Source: Streptomyces sp. NBC_00259 (GTDB taxonomy: Bacteria > Actinomycetota > Actinomycetes > Streptomycetales > Streptomycetaceae). Taken from it: a stretch of DNA of 64,000 bases. The stretch spans positions 3,410,001-3,474,000 of the forward strand of contig NZ_CP108080.1 of assembly GCF_036181745.1 (NCBI RefSeq), read 5' to 3'. Shown piece by piece: positions 17,116 to 25,693 of the stretch (positions are counted from its first letter, which is position 1; the number at the start of each line of letters is the position of its first letter). The translations under genes and the position numbers were made by a program. The notes below the pieces were generated by a model. It was not told the DNA's origin. It did no database searches and saw only the letters and a program-made list of their open reading frames with translations.

Positions 17116-18042
17116 ATGTCACTGCCGGAGGAGTTCCACGAGATCGCCAAGCGCGTGAACAACTGGGGCCGTTGGGGCGCCGACGACGAGATCGGGACGC
17201 TGAACCTGATCACGGACCAGGTCGTGCGGGAGGCGGCGGCGCAGGTACGGGCCGGCCGCCGCGTGCCGCTCGCCCTCCCGCTCCAGCAGGACGGCGTCCA
17301 GACCGGGATGATCCCGGGCCGGGTGAACCCGCTGCACACCATGGTCCAGATCAATCAGGAGCTGTTCGGCCCGGGTACGGTCGCGACCAGCGACGACGCC
17401 GTGACCCTGGGGCTGCAGGCGGCCACGCACTGGGACGCGCTCACCCATGCCTCCCACTCGGGAAAGATCTACAACGGCCGCCCGGCGGACACCATCACGG
17501 CCCACACCGGCGCCCGCTTCAGCGGCATCGACACGGTACGCACCCTCGTCTCGCGCGGCGTGCTGCTCGACGTGGCCCGCGCCAAGGGCGTGGACCGGCT
17601 GCCCGGCGACCACGCCGTCACGCCGGAAGACCTGGCGGAGGCGGAGGAGTTCGGGGGCGTACGGGTGCGGTCCGGGGACGTCGTCCTCGTCAGGACCGGG
17701 CAGATCCAGGTGTATCTCGGCGGCGACAAGCACGCGTACGGCTATCCCTCGCCCGGGCTCTCGATCCGTACGCCCGAGTGGTTCCACGCCCGCGATGCCG
17801 CCGCCGTCGCCAACGACACCCTCACCTTCGAGATCTTCCCGCCGGAGATCGAGGACCTCTGGCTGCCGGTGCACGCGCTGGACCTGGTGGAGATGGGCAT
17901 GCTGCAGGGCCAGAACTGGAACCTGGAGGAGCTGTCCACCGCCTGCGCCCAGGAGGGCCGGTACGCCTTTCTCCTGTCGGCGACCCCCGAGCCGTTCGTG
18001 GGCGGCACGGGGACACCGGTCGCACCGGTGGCGGTGCTCTAG
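17116..18042 (+). CDS. cyclase / kynurenine-formamidase-like metal hydrolase, 308 aa
   Basis: A cyclase-family (PF04199-type) metal-dependent hydrolase. The family metal site HxGTHxDxPxH appears in a changed form, ATHWDALTHASHSGKIYNG (about 96-114), which keeps the His, Asp and His ligands. The segment VLLDVARAKGVDRL and the later GDVVLVRTGQ are also family features. Members open amide, ester or ring bonds in aromatic or carboxylic acid catabolism. It is a single plus-strand gene divergent from the SDR unit across an island operator. The long N-terminus (WGRWGADDEIGTLNLI) marks the subgroup often found with acyl-CoA degradation genes. Confidence 0.88.
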   Translation: MSLPEEFHEIAKRVNNWGRWGADDEIGTLNLITDQVVREAAAQVRAGRRVPLALPLQQDGVQTGMIPGRVNPLHTMVQINQELFGPGTVATSDDAVTLGLQAATHWDALTHASHSGKIYNGRPADTITAHTGARFSGIDTVRTLVSRGVLLDVARAKGVDRLPGDHAVTPEDLAEAEEFGGVRVRSGDVVLVRTGQIQVYLGGDKHAYGYPSPGLSIRTPEWFHARDAAAVANDTLTFEIFPPEIEDLWLPVHALDLVEMGMLQGQNWNLEELSTACAQEGRYAFLLSATPEPFVGGTGTPVAPVAVL

Positions 18043-18100
18043 CCGGGCGGGCCCGGCACCGGGCAACGCGCCGGACCTCAGGCCGAGTACGCGCCCGGCC

Positions 18101-18586
18101 TCAGGCCGAGTACGCGCCGGGCACCATGGCCGCCGGCACACCCGGGCCGACGGCGACGCCGCCCGGCGCCGGCGACCGGGGCGCCACGCAGCGGTCCACC
18201 TCGCACCAGATGCTCTTTCCGGCGCCCTCGGGTCTCCAGCCCCAGCGGTCGGCGAGCCCGTCGACCAGTTCGAGACCGCGGCCGTTGGTGTCGTCGCCGT
18301 CCGCGTGGCGCGGCCGCGGGGGCCGCGCGCAGCTGTCCGCGACCTCGACCCGGACCGTGCCCGCCTCCGCCGCACCCGCCCCGAAGAGCATCCGCAGCAC
18401 GGCCGGACACCCGGTGTGGACCACCGCGTTGGTGACGAGTTCGGAGATGAGCAGCACCAGCGTCTCGGCCAGCGGCTCGTCGTCCCCTATTCCCGACCCC
18501 GCGAGCCGCGAACGGGCCCACCTACGGGCCCGTCCCACCTCCGCGGGATCCGGCCCGACTTCCAACTGAACCTGAAGCACCTGCAC
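18101..18586 (-). CDS. RsbW-like ATP-binding regulatory protein, 161 aa
   Basis: A small HATPase_c_2 protein, the family of anti-sigma kinases in actinomycetes. The N box ELVTNAVVHTG (about 49-59), the G1 motif VEVADS and the G2 region GRGLELVDGLADRWG are all present. The C-terminal 40 residues are Pro/Gly/Ala-rich and variable. A 20-bp direct duplication (CCTCAGGCCGAGTACGCGCC at 18076 and 18099) covers the stop region. It is not next to a sigma factor here. Such orphan ATPases are numerous in Streptomyces and many have no known partner. Confidence 0.88.
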   Translation of the reverse strand: MQVLQVQLEVGPDPAEVGRARRWARSRLAGSGIGDDEPLAETLVLLISELVTNAVVHTGCPAVLRMLFGAGAAEAGTVRVEVADSCARPPRPRHADGDDTNGRGLELVDGLADRWGWRPEGAGKSIWCEVDRCVAPRSPAPGGVAVGPGVPAAMVPGAYSA

Positions 18587-19057
18587 CGCTCACACCATCC
18601 GAACCGGCGGACACATCGCCTCGCGCCTCACAGCAATCACGGAACGTGATTTCCTTGTGACACAGCATGGTTGACGTACAGTCACCGCAACAAGCGCTTC
18701 GGGCATATTCCAGCGCGAAGGAGTACCCGTGGTGCATACTGTGCGGCGCTCGTTGCGGAAAGTCGAACACCCTGTGCGAGCGGCGCATTCTTCTCCGGCG
18801 GCCACGCCTGGACCGGGCCGGAGGTTCGGGGTTCGCACCCCGGGGCAGCACGCATCTCGCACTCGACGGAGCGTACCGGAGGGCGGACCCGACTCCGGGC
18901 CGTGACGACCCCGGCGAAGGACACAACCCGATATCGACGCACAGTGATCTCCGACGGGGGATCTTTCACGGGCATCTCCCACGGCGTCTCCTACGGGGCT
19001 CCCACGAGTTCGACGGGTTCCACGGGTTCCGCGCGTTCCACGCGTTTCACGGGTTCC
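18587..19057. other. 470-bp spacer, mostly unassigned
   Basis: It separates the RsbW-like gene from the 3' end of an acyl-CoA dehydrogenase gene. The first 140 bp are locally AT-richer (GAACGTGATTTCCTTG and GCATATTCC) and look like a divergent promoter region. The only supported gene-like object is the short ORF at 18729-18905. The last 60 bp are a string of CACGGGTTCC/GCGTTCCACG near-repeats. I see no tRNA. Confidence 0.5.
18729..18905 (+). CDS. possible small basic protein, 58 aa
   Basis: GAAGGAG at 18717-18723 lies 5 nt before a GTG-GTG pair that opens a 58-codon frame. The product is very basic and begins VHTVRRSLRKVEHPVRAA, then becomes Gly/Pro/Arg/Ser-rich. An AT-rich promoter-like stretch lies 40-100 bp upstream. 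The good ribosome site and promoter context support it, while the low-complexity composition and lack of a recognised family speak against it. It is divergent from the RsbW-like gene. Confidence 0.35.
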   Translation: MVHTVRRSLRKVEHPVRAAHSSPAATPGPGRRFGVRTPGQHASRTRRSVPEGGPDSGP

Positions 19058-19909
19058 TCAGAGCGCGGCCGCCAGCAGTTCCTCGGCCTGCGCGGCCGGC
19101 TGCCCCAGCTCGGCGCGCACCCAGGCCCGTTTGAGGTGCAGATGCACATCGGCCTCCCAGGTGAACCCCATGCCGCCGTACACCTGCAGGCAGTCCCGGG
19201 CGCCCTGGACGGCGGCCTCGTCGGCGAGGAGCTTGGCGCCCGCGGTCTCGACGGGGTCGCCGGTCACGGCGGCGGCGTACACGGCCGCGCGGGCCAGTTC
19301 GGTGCGTACCAGCATCTGTGCGCAGAGGTGTTTGACCGCCTGGAAGCCGCCGATGGGCCGGCCGAACTGCTCGCGTTCCTTCGCGTACCGCACGGCCAGC
19401 TCGGTGGTGCGGGCGGCGGAGCCCAGCTGCTCGGCGGCGGTGAGCAGAACGGCCTCCGGGCCCGGGCGTTCGACGGAGGCGACCCGGTGCAGCGGCGTGA
19501 GCGGGTCGACCGACCGTACGGGCACCGCGTCCGCCGCGTCGCCCAGCACCACGTCGGCCTCCTCCAGCCAGGCCACGAGCCCGCCGTCGACCCGGGTCAC
19601 GACACTCTCGCCGGTCGCCGCGCCCGCCACGGTCCCCGCGGCGAGATGCGTGGCCACGAGCGGCCCCGGCAGCAGCACCCGCCCCGCCTCCTCGAAGGCC
19701 AGCACGGCCTCCGGCAGTCCGAGCCCGACGCCGCCCTGCGACTCCGGCAGCCGCAGCGCGAAGAACCCGGCGTCCCCGAGTTCCCGCCACAGCGCCCGGT
19801 CCAGGCGGGCCCCCGACGCCCGCAGGGCCTCGCGGCCGAAGCGTGCCTCCAGCAGCTCCCGTACACCCGTGCGCAACGCGCGCTGGTCCTCGGTCGGTTG
19901 GAAGTGCAC
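19058..19909 (-). CDS. small acyl-CoA dehydrogenase-like subunit, 283 aa
   Basis: At 283 residues this is clearly shorter than a complete acyl-CoA dehydrogenase (about 380). It keeps the N-terminal helices (RALRTGVRELLEARFG) and the C-terminal helical domain with REQFGRPIGGFQAVKH and LQVYGGMGFTWEADVHLHLKRAW. The central beta domain with its WCQGxSEPGAGSD motif is missing or reduced. This is the pattern of the non-catalytic partner in actinobacterial heterotetrameric FadE enzymes. It starts 6 bp after the full-length dehydrogenase gene ends, consistent with forming a complex with it. Last gene of the amidohydrolase operon. Confidence 0.85.
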   Translation of the reverse strand: MHFQPTEDQRALRTGVRELLEARFGREALRASGARLDRALWRELGDAGFFALRLPESQGGVGLGLPEAVLAFEEAGRVLLPGPLVATHLAAGTVAGAATGESVVTRVDGGLVAWLEEADVVLGDAADAVPVRSVDPLTPLHRVASVERPGPEAVLLTAAEQLGSAARTTELAVRYAKEREQFGRPIGGFQAVKHLCAQMLVRTELARAAVYAAAVTGDPVETAGAKLLADEAAVQGARDCLQVYGGMGFTWEADVHLHLKRAWVRAELGQPAAQAEELLAAAL

Positions 19910-19915
19910 GGCCGG

Positions 19916-21049
19916 TCACCGTTCCTTCGGCAGGCCGAGGATCCGCTCGGCGACGATGTTGCGCTGGATCTGGGAGGTGCCGGCGGCGATCGTGTACGAC
20001 AGGGACGAGAGCCGGTCGAGGGTCCACTCCCGTGACAGGTCGAGCGCGTCCGGGCCGAGCACCTCGGCGGCCGTGTCGTACAGCTCCTGGCGGGCGTGCG
20101 AGTAGCGGAGCTTGAAGACCGAGCCACCGGTGCCGGGGACGCCGCCCGTGGCCTCCGCCTCGCTGACGTTCCACTGCGTGAGCCGCCACAGGGCGGTGAA
20201 CTCCGCGTTCAGCCTGCCCAGCCGGCGCCGCAGGACGGCGTCGTCCCAGCGGCCGTTCTTCCGTGCCGTACGGGCCAGCTCGGCGAGGGTGCGGCGGCAG
20301 GCGACGACTTCGCCGACGAAGGCCGTGCCGCGCTCGAAGGACAGGGTCACCATGGTGACCCGCCAGCCGTCGTTCTCCTCCCCCACCCGGTTCACGGCCG
20401 GCACCCGCACCTCGTCGAGGAAGACCTCGGCGAACTCGGTCGATCCGGCGAGGGTGCGCAGCGGCCGTACGGTGATGCCCGGCGCGTCCATCGGCATCGC
20501 CAGCCAGGTGATCCCGCGGTGCTTGGGCGCCTCGGGGTCGGTGCGGACCAGCAGCTCGCACCAGTCGGCGACCTCCGCGTGCGAGGTCCAGATCTTCGAG
20601 CCGGTCACCACATAGGAGTCGCCGTCCCGGACGGCCCTGGTGCGCAGCGACGCCAGATCGGAGCCCGCACCCGGCTCGCTGAAGCCCTGGCACCAGATCT
20701 CGTCACCGCGCAGGATCGGCGTGAGCCAGCGCGCCCGCTGCTCCGTCGTCCCCTCGGCGGCGATGGTCGGCCCGGCGTGCAGCAGCCCCACGAAGTTCGC
20801 CCCGACATAGGGCGCTCCGGCCTTCTCGGTCTCCTCCAGGAAGATCAGCCGCCGGGTCGGGGACGCGTCCCAGTGCACGTCCGCGTATCCGGCCTCGAAG
20901 AGCGCCCGCTGCCAGGCGGTGTCGTAGGCGCGCCGTCCCGGCCAGTCCTGCGGCGGGGGTTTCGGCGGCAGCCCGGGCAGGGCGGCGGTGAGCCAGTCCC
21001 GCAGCCGGGCCCTGAAGGCTTCCTCCTCCTCGGTGCAGGTCAGGTCCAC
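19916..21049 (-). CDS. acyl-CoA dehydrogenase, full-length subunit, 377 aa
   Basis: Complete acyl-CoA dehydrogenase layout. Motifs include IWCQGFSEPGAGSDLASLRT (about 115-133, flavin/acyl binding), GSKIWTSHA, and a C-terminal YTIAAGTSQIQRNIVAERILGLP. Ala stands at the position of the usual catalytic Glu in the IYEGTS motif. The GTG start overlaps the amidohydrolase stop by one base (TAGTG). Together with the small subunit just downstream it probably forms an alpha2beta2 enzyme that acts on a bulky or branched acyl-CoA. Confidence 0.9.
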   Translation of the reverse strand: MDLTCTEEEEAFRARLRDWLTAALPGLPPKPPPQDWPGRRAYDTAWQRALFEAGYADVHWDASPTRRLIFLEETEKAGAPYVGANFVGLLHAGPTIAAEGTTEQRARWLTPILRGDEIWCQGFSEPGAGSDLASLRTRAVRDGDSYVVTGSKIWTSHAEVADWCELLVRTDPEAPKHRGITWLAMPMDAPGITVRPLRTLAGSTEFAEVFLDEVRVPAVNRVGEENDGWRVTMVTLSFERGTAFVGEVVACRRTLAELARTARKNGRWDDAVLRRRLGRLNAEFTALWRLTQWNVSEAEATGGVPGTGGSVFKLRYSHARQELYDTAAEVLGPDALDLSREWTLDRLSSLSYTIAAGTSQIQRNIVAERILGLPKER

Positions 21050-22242
21050 TACGTGAGGTCCAGGTCGAGCATGCGGATCGCGTTGCCGCGCATCAGCTTG
21101 TGGACGGTCTCGTCGTCGAGGTCCTTCACATGGTCGAGGGCGACTTCCTTGGTGTGCGGGAAGGTCGAGTCGACGTGCGGATAGTCGGTCTCGAAGGTGG
21201 CGTTGTCCCGGCCCACCACGTCGAGCGAGGCGACGCCGTGCTTGTCGCGGAAGAAGCAGCAGAAGATCTGCCGGTAGTAGTACGTGGACGGCGGCTCGGG
21301 GACGAGGTCCCGCACCCCGCCCCAGGCCCGGTGCTCCTCCCACACGTCGTCCGCCCGCTCCAGCGCGTACGGGATCCAGCCCATCTGGCCCTCGCTGTAG
21401 GCGAGCTTGAGCGCCGGGAACTTCACCAGCACCCCGCTGAAGAGGAAGTCCATCATCGAGGCCATGGCGTTGTTGAAGGACAGCGACGCCTGGACGGCGG
21501 GCGGCGCGTCGGGCGAGGCGGCGGGCATCTGCGAGGACGACCCGATGTGCATGTTGACGACCGTCCCGGTCTCCTGGCAGACCGCGAAGAACGGGTCCCA
21601 GTAGCCGGAGTGGATCGACGGCAGCCCCAGGTGGGTCGGGATCTCGGAGAAGGTGACGGCCTTCACGCCGCGTGCCGCGTTCCGCCGGATCTCGGCGACG
21701 GCGAGATCGATGTCCCAGAGCGGGATGATGCAGAGCGGGATGAGCCGGCCGCCGCTGTCGCCGCACCACTCCTCCACCATCCAGTCGTTGTAGGCGCGCA
21801 CGCAGGCGAGCGCCACCTCCATGTCCTTCGCCTCGGCGAAGGTCTGGCCGCAGAAGCGGGGGAAGGTGGGGAAGCAGAGGGAGGCCTCGACATGGTTGAG
21901 GTCCATGTCCTCCAGCCTGGCCTTGGGGTCCCAGCAGCCGCGCCGCATCTCGGCCCGGGTGATGCCCTCCAGCGTCATGTCGTCGCGGTCGAAGCCGACG
22001 GCGGCGATGTTCCGCTTGTACGGGAACTTCAGGTCCTCGTAGATCCACCAGTCGGTCGGCGGTCCGTCCGGGTCCATCGTGATCTGGTACTTGCCGCCGA
22101 CGTAGGCGAGCTCGCCGATGCCGGCGGTGAGCGGCTGGGGCCCGCGGTCGCGGTATTTCGCCGGGAGCCAGGTGTCGAAGAGATGCGCGGGCTCGATCAC
22201 ATGGTCGTCGACGCTGATGATCCGAGGCAGTTCCCGTTCCAT
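21049..22242 (-). CDS. amidohydrolase-2 (ACMSD-like) metal hydrolase, 397 aa
   Basis: TIM-barrel metal-dependent hydrolase or decarboxylase. The first strand has IISVDDHVIEPAHLF, with Asp-His in place of the usual HxH. NMHIGSSS (about 240) supplies a metal His and SYYYRQIFCCF-like and ETDYPHVDSTFP segments close the barrel. Related enzymes decarboxylate or hydrolyse ring-cleavage products. The ATG at 22242 is chosen for its GGAGG site 8 nt upstream; an in-frame ATG at 22314 would put the operator inside the gene. It is the first gene of a three-gene minus-strand unit controlled from the site at 22266-22280. Confidence 0.87.
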   Translation of the reverse strand: MERELPRIISVDDHVIEPAHLFDTWLPAKYRDRGPQPLTAGIGELAYVGGKYQITMDPDGPPTDWWIYEDLKFPYKRNIAAVGFDRDDMTLEGITRAEMRRGCWDPKARLEDMDLNHVEASLCFPTFPRFCGQTFAEAKDMEVALACVRAYNDWMVEEWCGDSGGRLIPLCIIPLWDIDLAVAEIRRNAARGVKAVTFSEIPTHLGLPSIHSGYWDPFFAVCQETGTVVNMHIGSSSQMPAASPDAPPAVQASLSFNNAMASMMDFLFSGVLVKFPALKLAYSEGQMGWIPYALERADDVWEEHRAWGGVRDLVPEPPSTYYYRQIFCCFFRDKHGVASLDVVGRDNATFETDYPHVDSTFPHTKEVALDHVKDLDDETVHKLMRGNAIRMLDLDLT

Positions 22243-22265
22243 CGGGCCCTCCGTTGTCTCACGTT

Positions 22266-22280
22266 CTGACGGTTCGTCAG
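22266..22280. promoter_or_regulatory. island operator, copy 6
   Basis: CTGACGGTTCGTCAG, 23 bp upstream of the amidohydrolase start codon. It faces the minus-strand unit and is separated by 63 bp from copy 7, which faces the plus strand. Confidence 0.7.
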
Positions 22281-22343
22281 ATAGCAGGCTAGCCCCGCAC
22301 CCCTGGACCGACAAGGCGACCGGGCCTACGCTCTCCGCACGAT

Positions 22344-22358
22344 CTGACTAACCGTCAG
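22344..22358. promoter_or_regulatory. island operator, copy 7
   Basis: CTGACTAACCGTCAG, 15 bp upstream of the GTG start of the CoA ligase at 22374 and overlapping its probable transcription start. Each divergent promoter here has its own copy. Confidence 0.7.
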
Positions 22359-22373
22359 GCAGAGGGGACGGCC

Positions 22374-23894
22374 GTGACCGACACCGCACACGCCCTGGGC
22401 GCCTCCCGCACGCTCTGGGAGCTGATCGACCGCCGCGCCGCGCTCACCCCGGACCGCACCGTGCTGATCCAGGACGACCGGAGCATCGGCTTCGGCGAAC
22501 TGCGCACGCGGTGCGAACGGGTCGCCGCCGGGCTGTACGGGCTCGGCGTACGCCCCGGCACGGTCGTGGCCTGGCAGCTGCCCACCCGTATCGAGACCGT
22601 CCTGCTGACCGGGGCGCTGGCCAGGCTCGGCGCCGTCCAGTCCCCGGTGATCCCCTTCTACCGGGACCGCGAGGTCGGCTTCGCGCTGAACGCCGCGAAG
22701 GCGGAGTTCTTCGCCGTACCGGGCCTCTGGCGCGGCTACGACCACGCGGAGATGGCGCACCGGATCGGCGCACGCGGCGTCTTCCAGGCGTACGGCGACC
22801 TGCCCGAGGGCGATCCGTCCGTCCTGCCCGCACCACCCTCCGAAGGCACCTCGGTGCGCTGGATCTACTGGACCTCCGGCACCACCTCCGACCCCAAGGG
22901 CGTCCTGCACACGGACCGTTCGCTGATCGCCGGCGGATCCTGTCTGGCCCACGCCCTGCGCCTGACACCCGACGACGTCGGCTCGATCGCGTTCCCCTTC
23001 GCCCACATAGGCGGCGCGGACTATCTGGTGATGCTGCTGCTGTACGGCTTCCCGGCGGTCCTCTTCGAGACGTTCGCGCTGCCCCAGGCGCTGGACGCCT
23101 ACCGCAAGCACGGGGTCACGACCGCCGGCGGATCGACGGCCTTCTACTCGATGTTCCTCGCCGAGCAGCGCAGACAGCCCGGCGAGCCGGTGGTCCCCAC
23201 GCTGCGGCTGCTGGCGGGCGGCGGCGCCGCGAAGCCACCGGAGCTGTACCACGCGGTCGTTCGGGAGATGGGCGTACAGCTCACCCACGGCTACGGGATG
23301 ACCGAGGTCCCCATGATCACGATGGGCGCGCCGGACGACACCCCCGAGAACCTCGCGACGACGGAAGGGCGGCCGCCCGAGGGCATGGAGATACGGATCG
23401 TCGACGGCGAGGTACGGCTGCGCGGCGAGGCCGTCTGCCGGGGCTATCTGGACCCGGAGCAGACCGCGGCGGTCTTCGACGCCGACGGCTTCCTCATCAC
23501 CGGGGACCTGGGGCATCTCACCGCCTCCGGCCATCTCGTCCTGACCGGCAGGCTGAAGGACATCATCATCCGCAAGGGCGAGAACATCTCCGCCAAGGAG
23601 ATCGAGGACCTGCTGCACGAACACCCGGGCGTCGGCGACGCGGCGGTGATCGGGCTGCCGGACCCGGAGCGCGGGGAGCGGGTCTGCGCGGTGATCGAGC
23701 AGCCGCGGGGCGCGGCGCCGCTGACCCTGGAGGAGGTCACCGCGTACCTGCGGGGCGCGGGGCTCTCCGTGCACAAGCTGCCGGAACAGCTGGAGGTCGT
23801 GGCCGAGCTGCCCCGTAACGACACACTGCGCAAGGTGCTCAAGTACAAGCTGCGCGAACGGTTCACTGGGGCGGACACGACATCCATGGCGTGA
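22374..23894 (+). CDS. AMP-forming acyl-CoA ligase, 506 aa
   Basis: Adenylate-forming enzyme that activates a carboxylic acid as its CoA thioester. Motifs in order are the P-loop YWTSGTTSDPKGVLHT (about 162-177), the substrate-pocket segment FAHIGGADY, GYGMTEVPM, GDLGHLTASGH and the hinge LTGRLKDIIIRKGENIS. The C-terminal Lys region is LPRNDTLRKVLKYKLRERF. The best resemblance is to cyclohexanecarboxylate/long-chain type ligases of actinobacteria. The GTG start sits just behind operator copy 7. The next gene overlaps its stop. It is a candidate for the entry reaction of the island's pathway. Confidence 0.9.
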   Translation: MTDTAHALGASRTLWELIDRRAALTPDRTVLIQDDRSIGFGELRTRCERVAAGLYGLGVRPGTVVAWQLPTRIETVLLTGALARLGAVQSPVIPFYRDREVGFALNAAKAEFFAVPGLWRGYDHAEMAHRIGARGVFQAYGDLPEGDPSVLPAPPSEGTSVRWIYWTSGTTSDPKGVLHTDRSLIAGGSCLAHALRLTPDDVGSIAFPFAHIGGADYLVMLLLYGFPAVLFETFALPQALDAYRKHGVTTAGGSTAFYSMFLAEQRRQPGEPVVPTLRLLAGGGAAKPPELYHAVVREMGVQLTHGYGMTEVPMITMGAPDDTPENLATTEGRPPEGMEIRIVDGEVRLRGEAVCRGYLDPEQTAAVFDADGFLITGDLGHLTASGHLVLTGRLKDIIIRKGENISAKEIEDLLHEHPGVGDAAVIGLPDPERGERVCAVIEQPRGAAPLTLEEVTAYLRGAGLSVHKLPEQLEVVAELPRNDTLRKVLKYKLRERFTGADTTSMA

Positions 23895-24382
23895 ACGCCG
23901 CCCATGACGGGAACGGTGCCCACGTCGTGACCGGCATCCCCGACATGAACGGCACGACCATGAGCCTCAGCATCCGCAACCAGCTGTCCGGCACCGTGAT
24001 CGCGGTCTCCACCGGACCGGCCATGGCGACGGTGAAGATCCGCCTCGACAGCGGCCGGGAACTCACCGCGGCCGTGACCGCCGAAGCCGTCGCCGATCTG
24101 GGCATCTTCCCGGGCGGCACGGTGAACGCCCTGATGAAGGCCAGCGAGGTGGCGCTCGCCACCGCTCCCGTGGACGGCCTCAGCATCCGCAACCAGCTGC
24201 CCGGCACGGTGACATCGGTGACCCCGGGCGCCGCGATCGCGGTGGTCCGGGTCGCGATCGAGGGCGGCATCACCCTGACCTCCGCGATCACCAAGGAGGC
24301 GGTGGACGAACTCGGCCTCGCGGCGGGAAGTCCCGTGGTCGCCCTGATCAAGGCGACGGAGATCTCGCTGTCCACGTCGTGA
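23891..24382 (+). CDS. tandem Mop/TOBE molybdate-binding protein, up to 163 aa
   Basis: Two copies of the Mop domain, each beginning LSIRNQL(S/P)GTV and ending KA(S/T)E(V/I)(A/S)L(A/S)T, span about residues 25-90 and 97-162. Such molbindins store or sense molybdate or tungstate. A GTG at 23891 overlaps the CoA ligase stop (GTGA), giving 163 residues. The ATG at 23960 gives a compact two-domain protein and fits the family better, but the overlap favours coupled translation. A molybdate protein at the end of an acyl-CoA operon suggests a molybdoenzyme in the pathway, though none is in the window. Confidence 0.85.
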   Translation: MNAAHDGNGAHVVTGIPDMNGTTMSLSIRNQLSGTVIAVSTGPAMATVKIRLDSGRELTAAVTAEAVADLGIFPGGTVNALMKASEVALATAPVDGLSIRNQLPGTVTSVTPGAAIAVVRVAIEGGITLTSAITKEAVDELGLAAGSPVVALIKATEISLSTS

Positions 24383-24448
24383 GCCGCTCCCCCGGGAGCC
24401 GGTGGCCGTGCCCTCCCCGCGCGCCGCACACGGGGCCCCGGGGACGTG

Positions 24449-25693
24449 TCAGAGACGGGAGAGGGACGCCGCCGCGGAAAGGACGTCGCGGATGGCCTCG
24501 CGGTCGCCGTCCTGACCCGCGGCGGCTTCGGCCGGTGGGACGTGCCCGGCCACGAGCTGGCAGAACTCGACGCTGTCGAGGGCGACTTGGGCCACGGTGT
24601 GGTCGGGGTCGCCGACCGCCGCGGGCGAGTCCAGGGCGATGTACCAGTTGCCGCCGCCCGCGCCCTCGACCTCCAGGTGGAGCGTGCGGCCGGGCGAGCC
24701 CGCCGTGACCAGGTGGCGGGCCGGGGCCGCGAGACCCGCGCGGCGGCGGGCGGCCAGAGCGGCGGGGAGCAGCCGGGCCGCGAGGTCGATCATGTGGTGC
24801 AGATGGGACGCGCTCGGCGGATCGTACGGATAGGCCACCGCGTTCGCGATGTCGTCCGCGTGCACCCAGCACTCGAAGGCCCGGTCGAGCATCGAGTCCC
24901 GCAGCGGCAGCGCGAACTCCCCGTACGACACCGACAGCTCCGACACTCCACGCCCGGCGAACGACACGGTCCGCACGAGCGCATGGCTCTGCTGACGCCA
25001 GGGCTCGCGCACCCTCCGCGTCGGCGGCCGGTAGCCCGAGCGCCAGTAGCGTTCCGTGCGCTCGGCCGGGGACGTCGGCGCGTCGGAGCCCGCAGGATCG
25101 TCCAGGCCGAGGGCCGAGGCGACGAGCCCGTCCACGGTCATGAGGTGGCCGATCACTCCGGCGACCGTGGTCTTGCGGTTGACCGCCTCCTCGCCGGCGA
25201 ACCACTTCAGCCGTACCGGCGCGTGCCACTCCGAGTCCCCGATGTCCCGCAGCAGCGCGTCGAGCCGGGCCGTCTCCGCGTCGTACGCGGTCGCCCAGGC
25301 GGGTACGGGGATACGGGCGGGCCGCCGGCCCAGACAGTTCTCCAGGACCCGGGACCGCAGCAGCGGATCCAGGTCGAGATCCCGGTCGGTGTGCAGCAGC
25401 GCGACCGCGTCACGCAGTCGCAGCGCCTCCTCCGCACAGGGTGCGCACCCGGTGAGATGGTCCTCCACGGCCGCCGTCTCCTCCGCGGAGCACGCGGCCA
25501 GCGCCCATGCGCCGAGCAGCGACTTCAGCACGCCGTGCGGCACGGGCTCGGCGGGCACGGGAGGCGGCGACGGCAGCACGTCCGGCGGCGCGAGGTCGTC
25601 CCCCGCCGCACGCGGTCCGGGTATGCGCGGTGCGGCGTCCGGCCTGTCGTCCGGTCCCTCCGGGCCGTGGCCGCCGCCCTGCGGCCCGTTCAC
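24449..25693 (-). CDS. ZAS anti-sigma factor fused to a maleylpyruvate-isomerase-like domain, 414 aa
   Basis: Residues 1-50 are Pro/Gly-rich and variable. A zinc-anti-sigma motif H79-x3-C83-x2-C86 lies in EDHLTGCAPC. From about 135 the protein continues with a DinB/MDMPI-type helical domain (WATAYDAETARLDALL, and AGVIGHLMTVDGLVA carrying a possible metal His) and a C-terminal MDMPI-like domain. There is no membrane segment, so it is a cytoplasmic anti-sigma factor. Its ATG overlaps the stop of the sigma gene (ATGA), so the two are made together. Mycothiol-linked redox sensing is an inference from the domain family. Confidence 0.88.
   Translation of the reverse strand: MNGPQGGGHGPEGPDDRPDAAPRIPGPRAAGDDLAPPDVLPSPPPVPAEPVPHGVLKSLLGAWALAACSAEETAAVEDHLTGCAPCAEEALRLRDAVALLHTDRDLDLDPLLRSRVLENCLGRRPARIPVPAWATAYDAETARLDALLRDIGDSEWHAPVRLKWFAGEEAVNRKTTVAGVIGHLMTVDGLVASALGLDDPAGSDAPTSPAERTERYWRSGYRPPTRRVREPWRQQSHALVRTVSFAGRGVSELSVSYGEFALPLRDSMLDRAFECWVHADDIANAVAYPYDPPSASHLHHMIDLAARLLPAALAARRRAGLAAPARHLVTAGSPGRTLHLEVEGAGGGNWYIALDSPAAVGDPDHTVAQVALDSVEFCQLVAGHVPPAEAAAGQDGDREAIRDVLSAAASLSRL

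Noticed and set aside
15105..18569. Very long plus-strand open frame (1154 codons)
   Set aside because: It runs antisense through acyl-CoA dehydrogenase and SDR genes and out of frame through the cyclase. High-GC codon bias on the real strand suppresses stops. The product is Arg/Gly/Asp-rich with no domain.
18821..18850. T-arm-like GGTTCGGGGTTCGCACCCC suggesting a tRNA
   Set aside because: The stem-loop has a 6-nt loop and no matching acceptor, D or anticodon arms in the expected distance.
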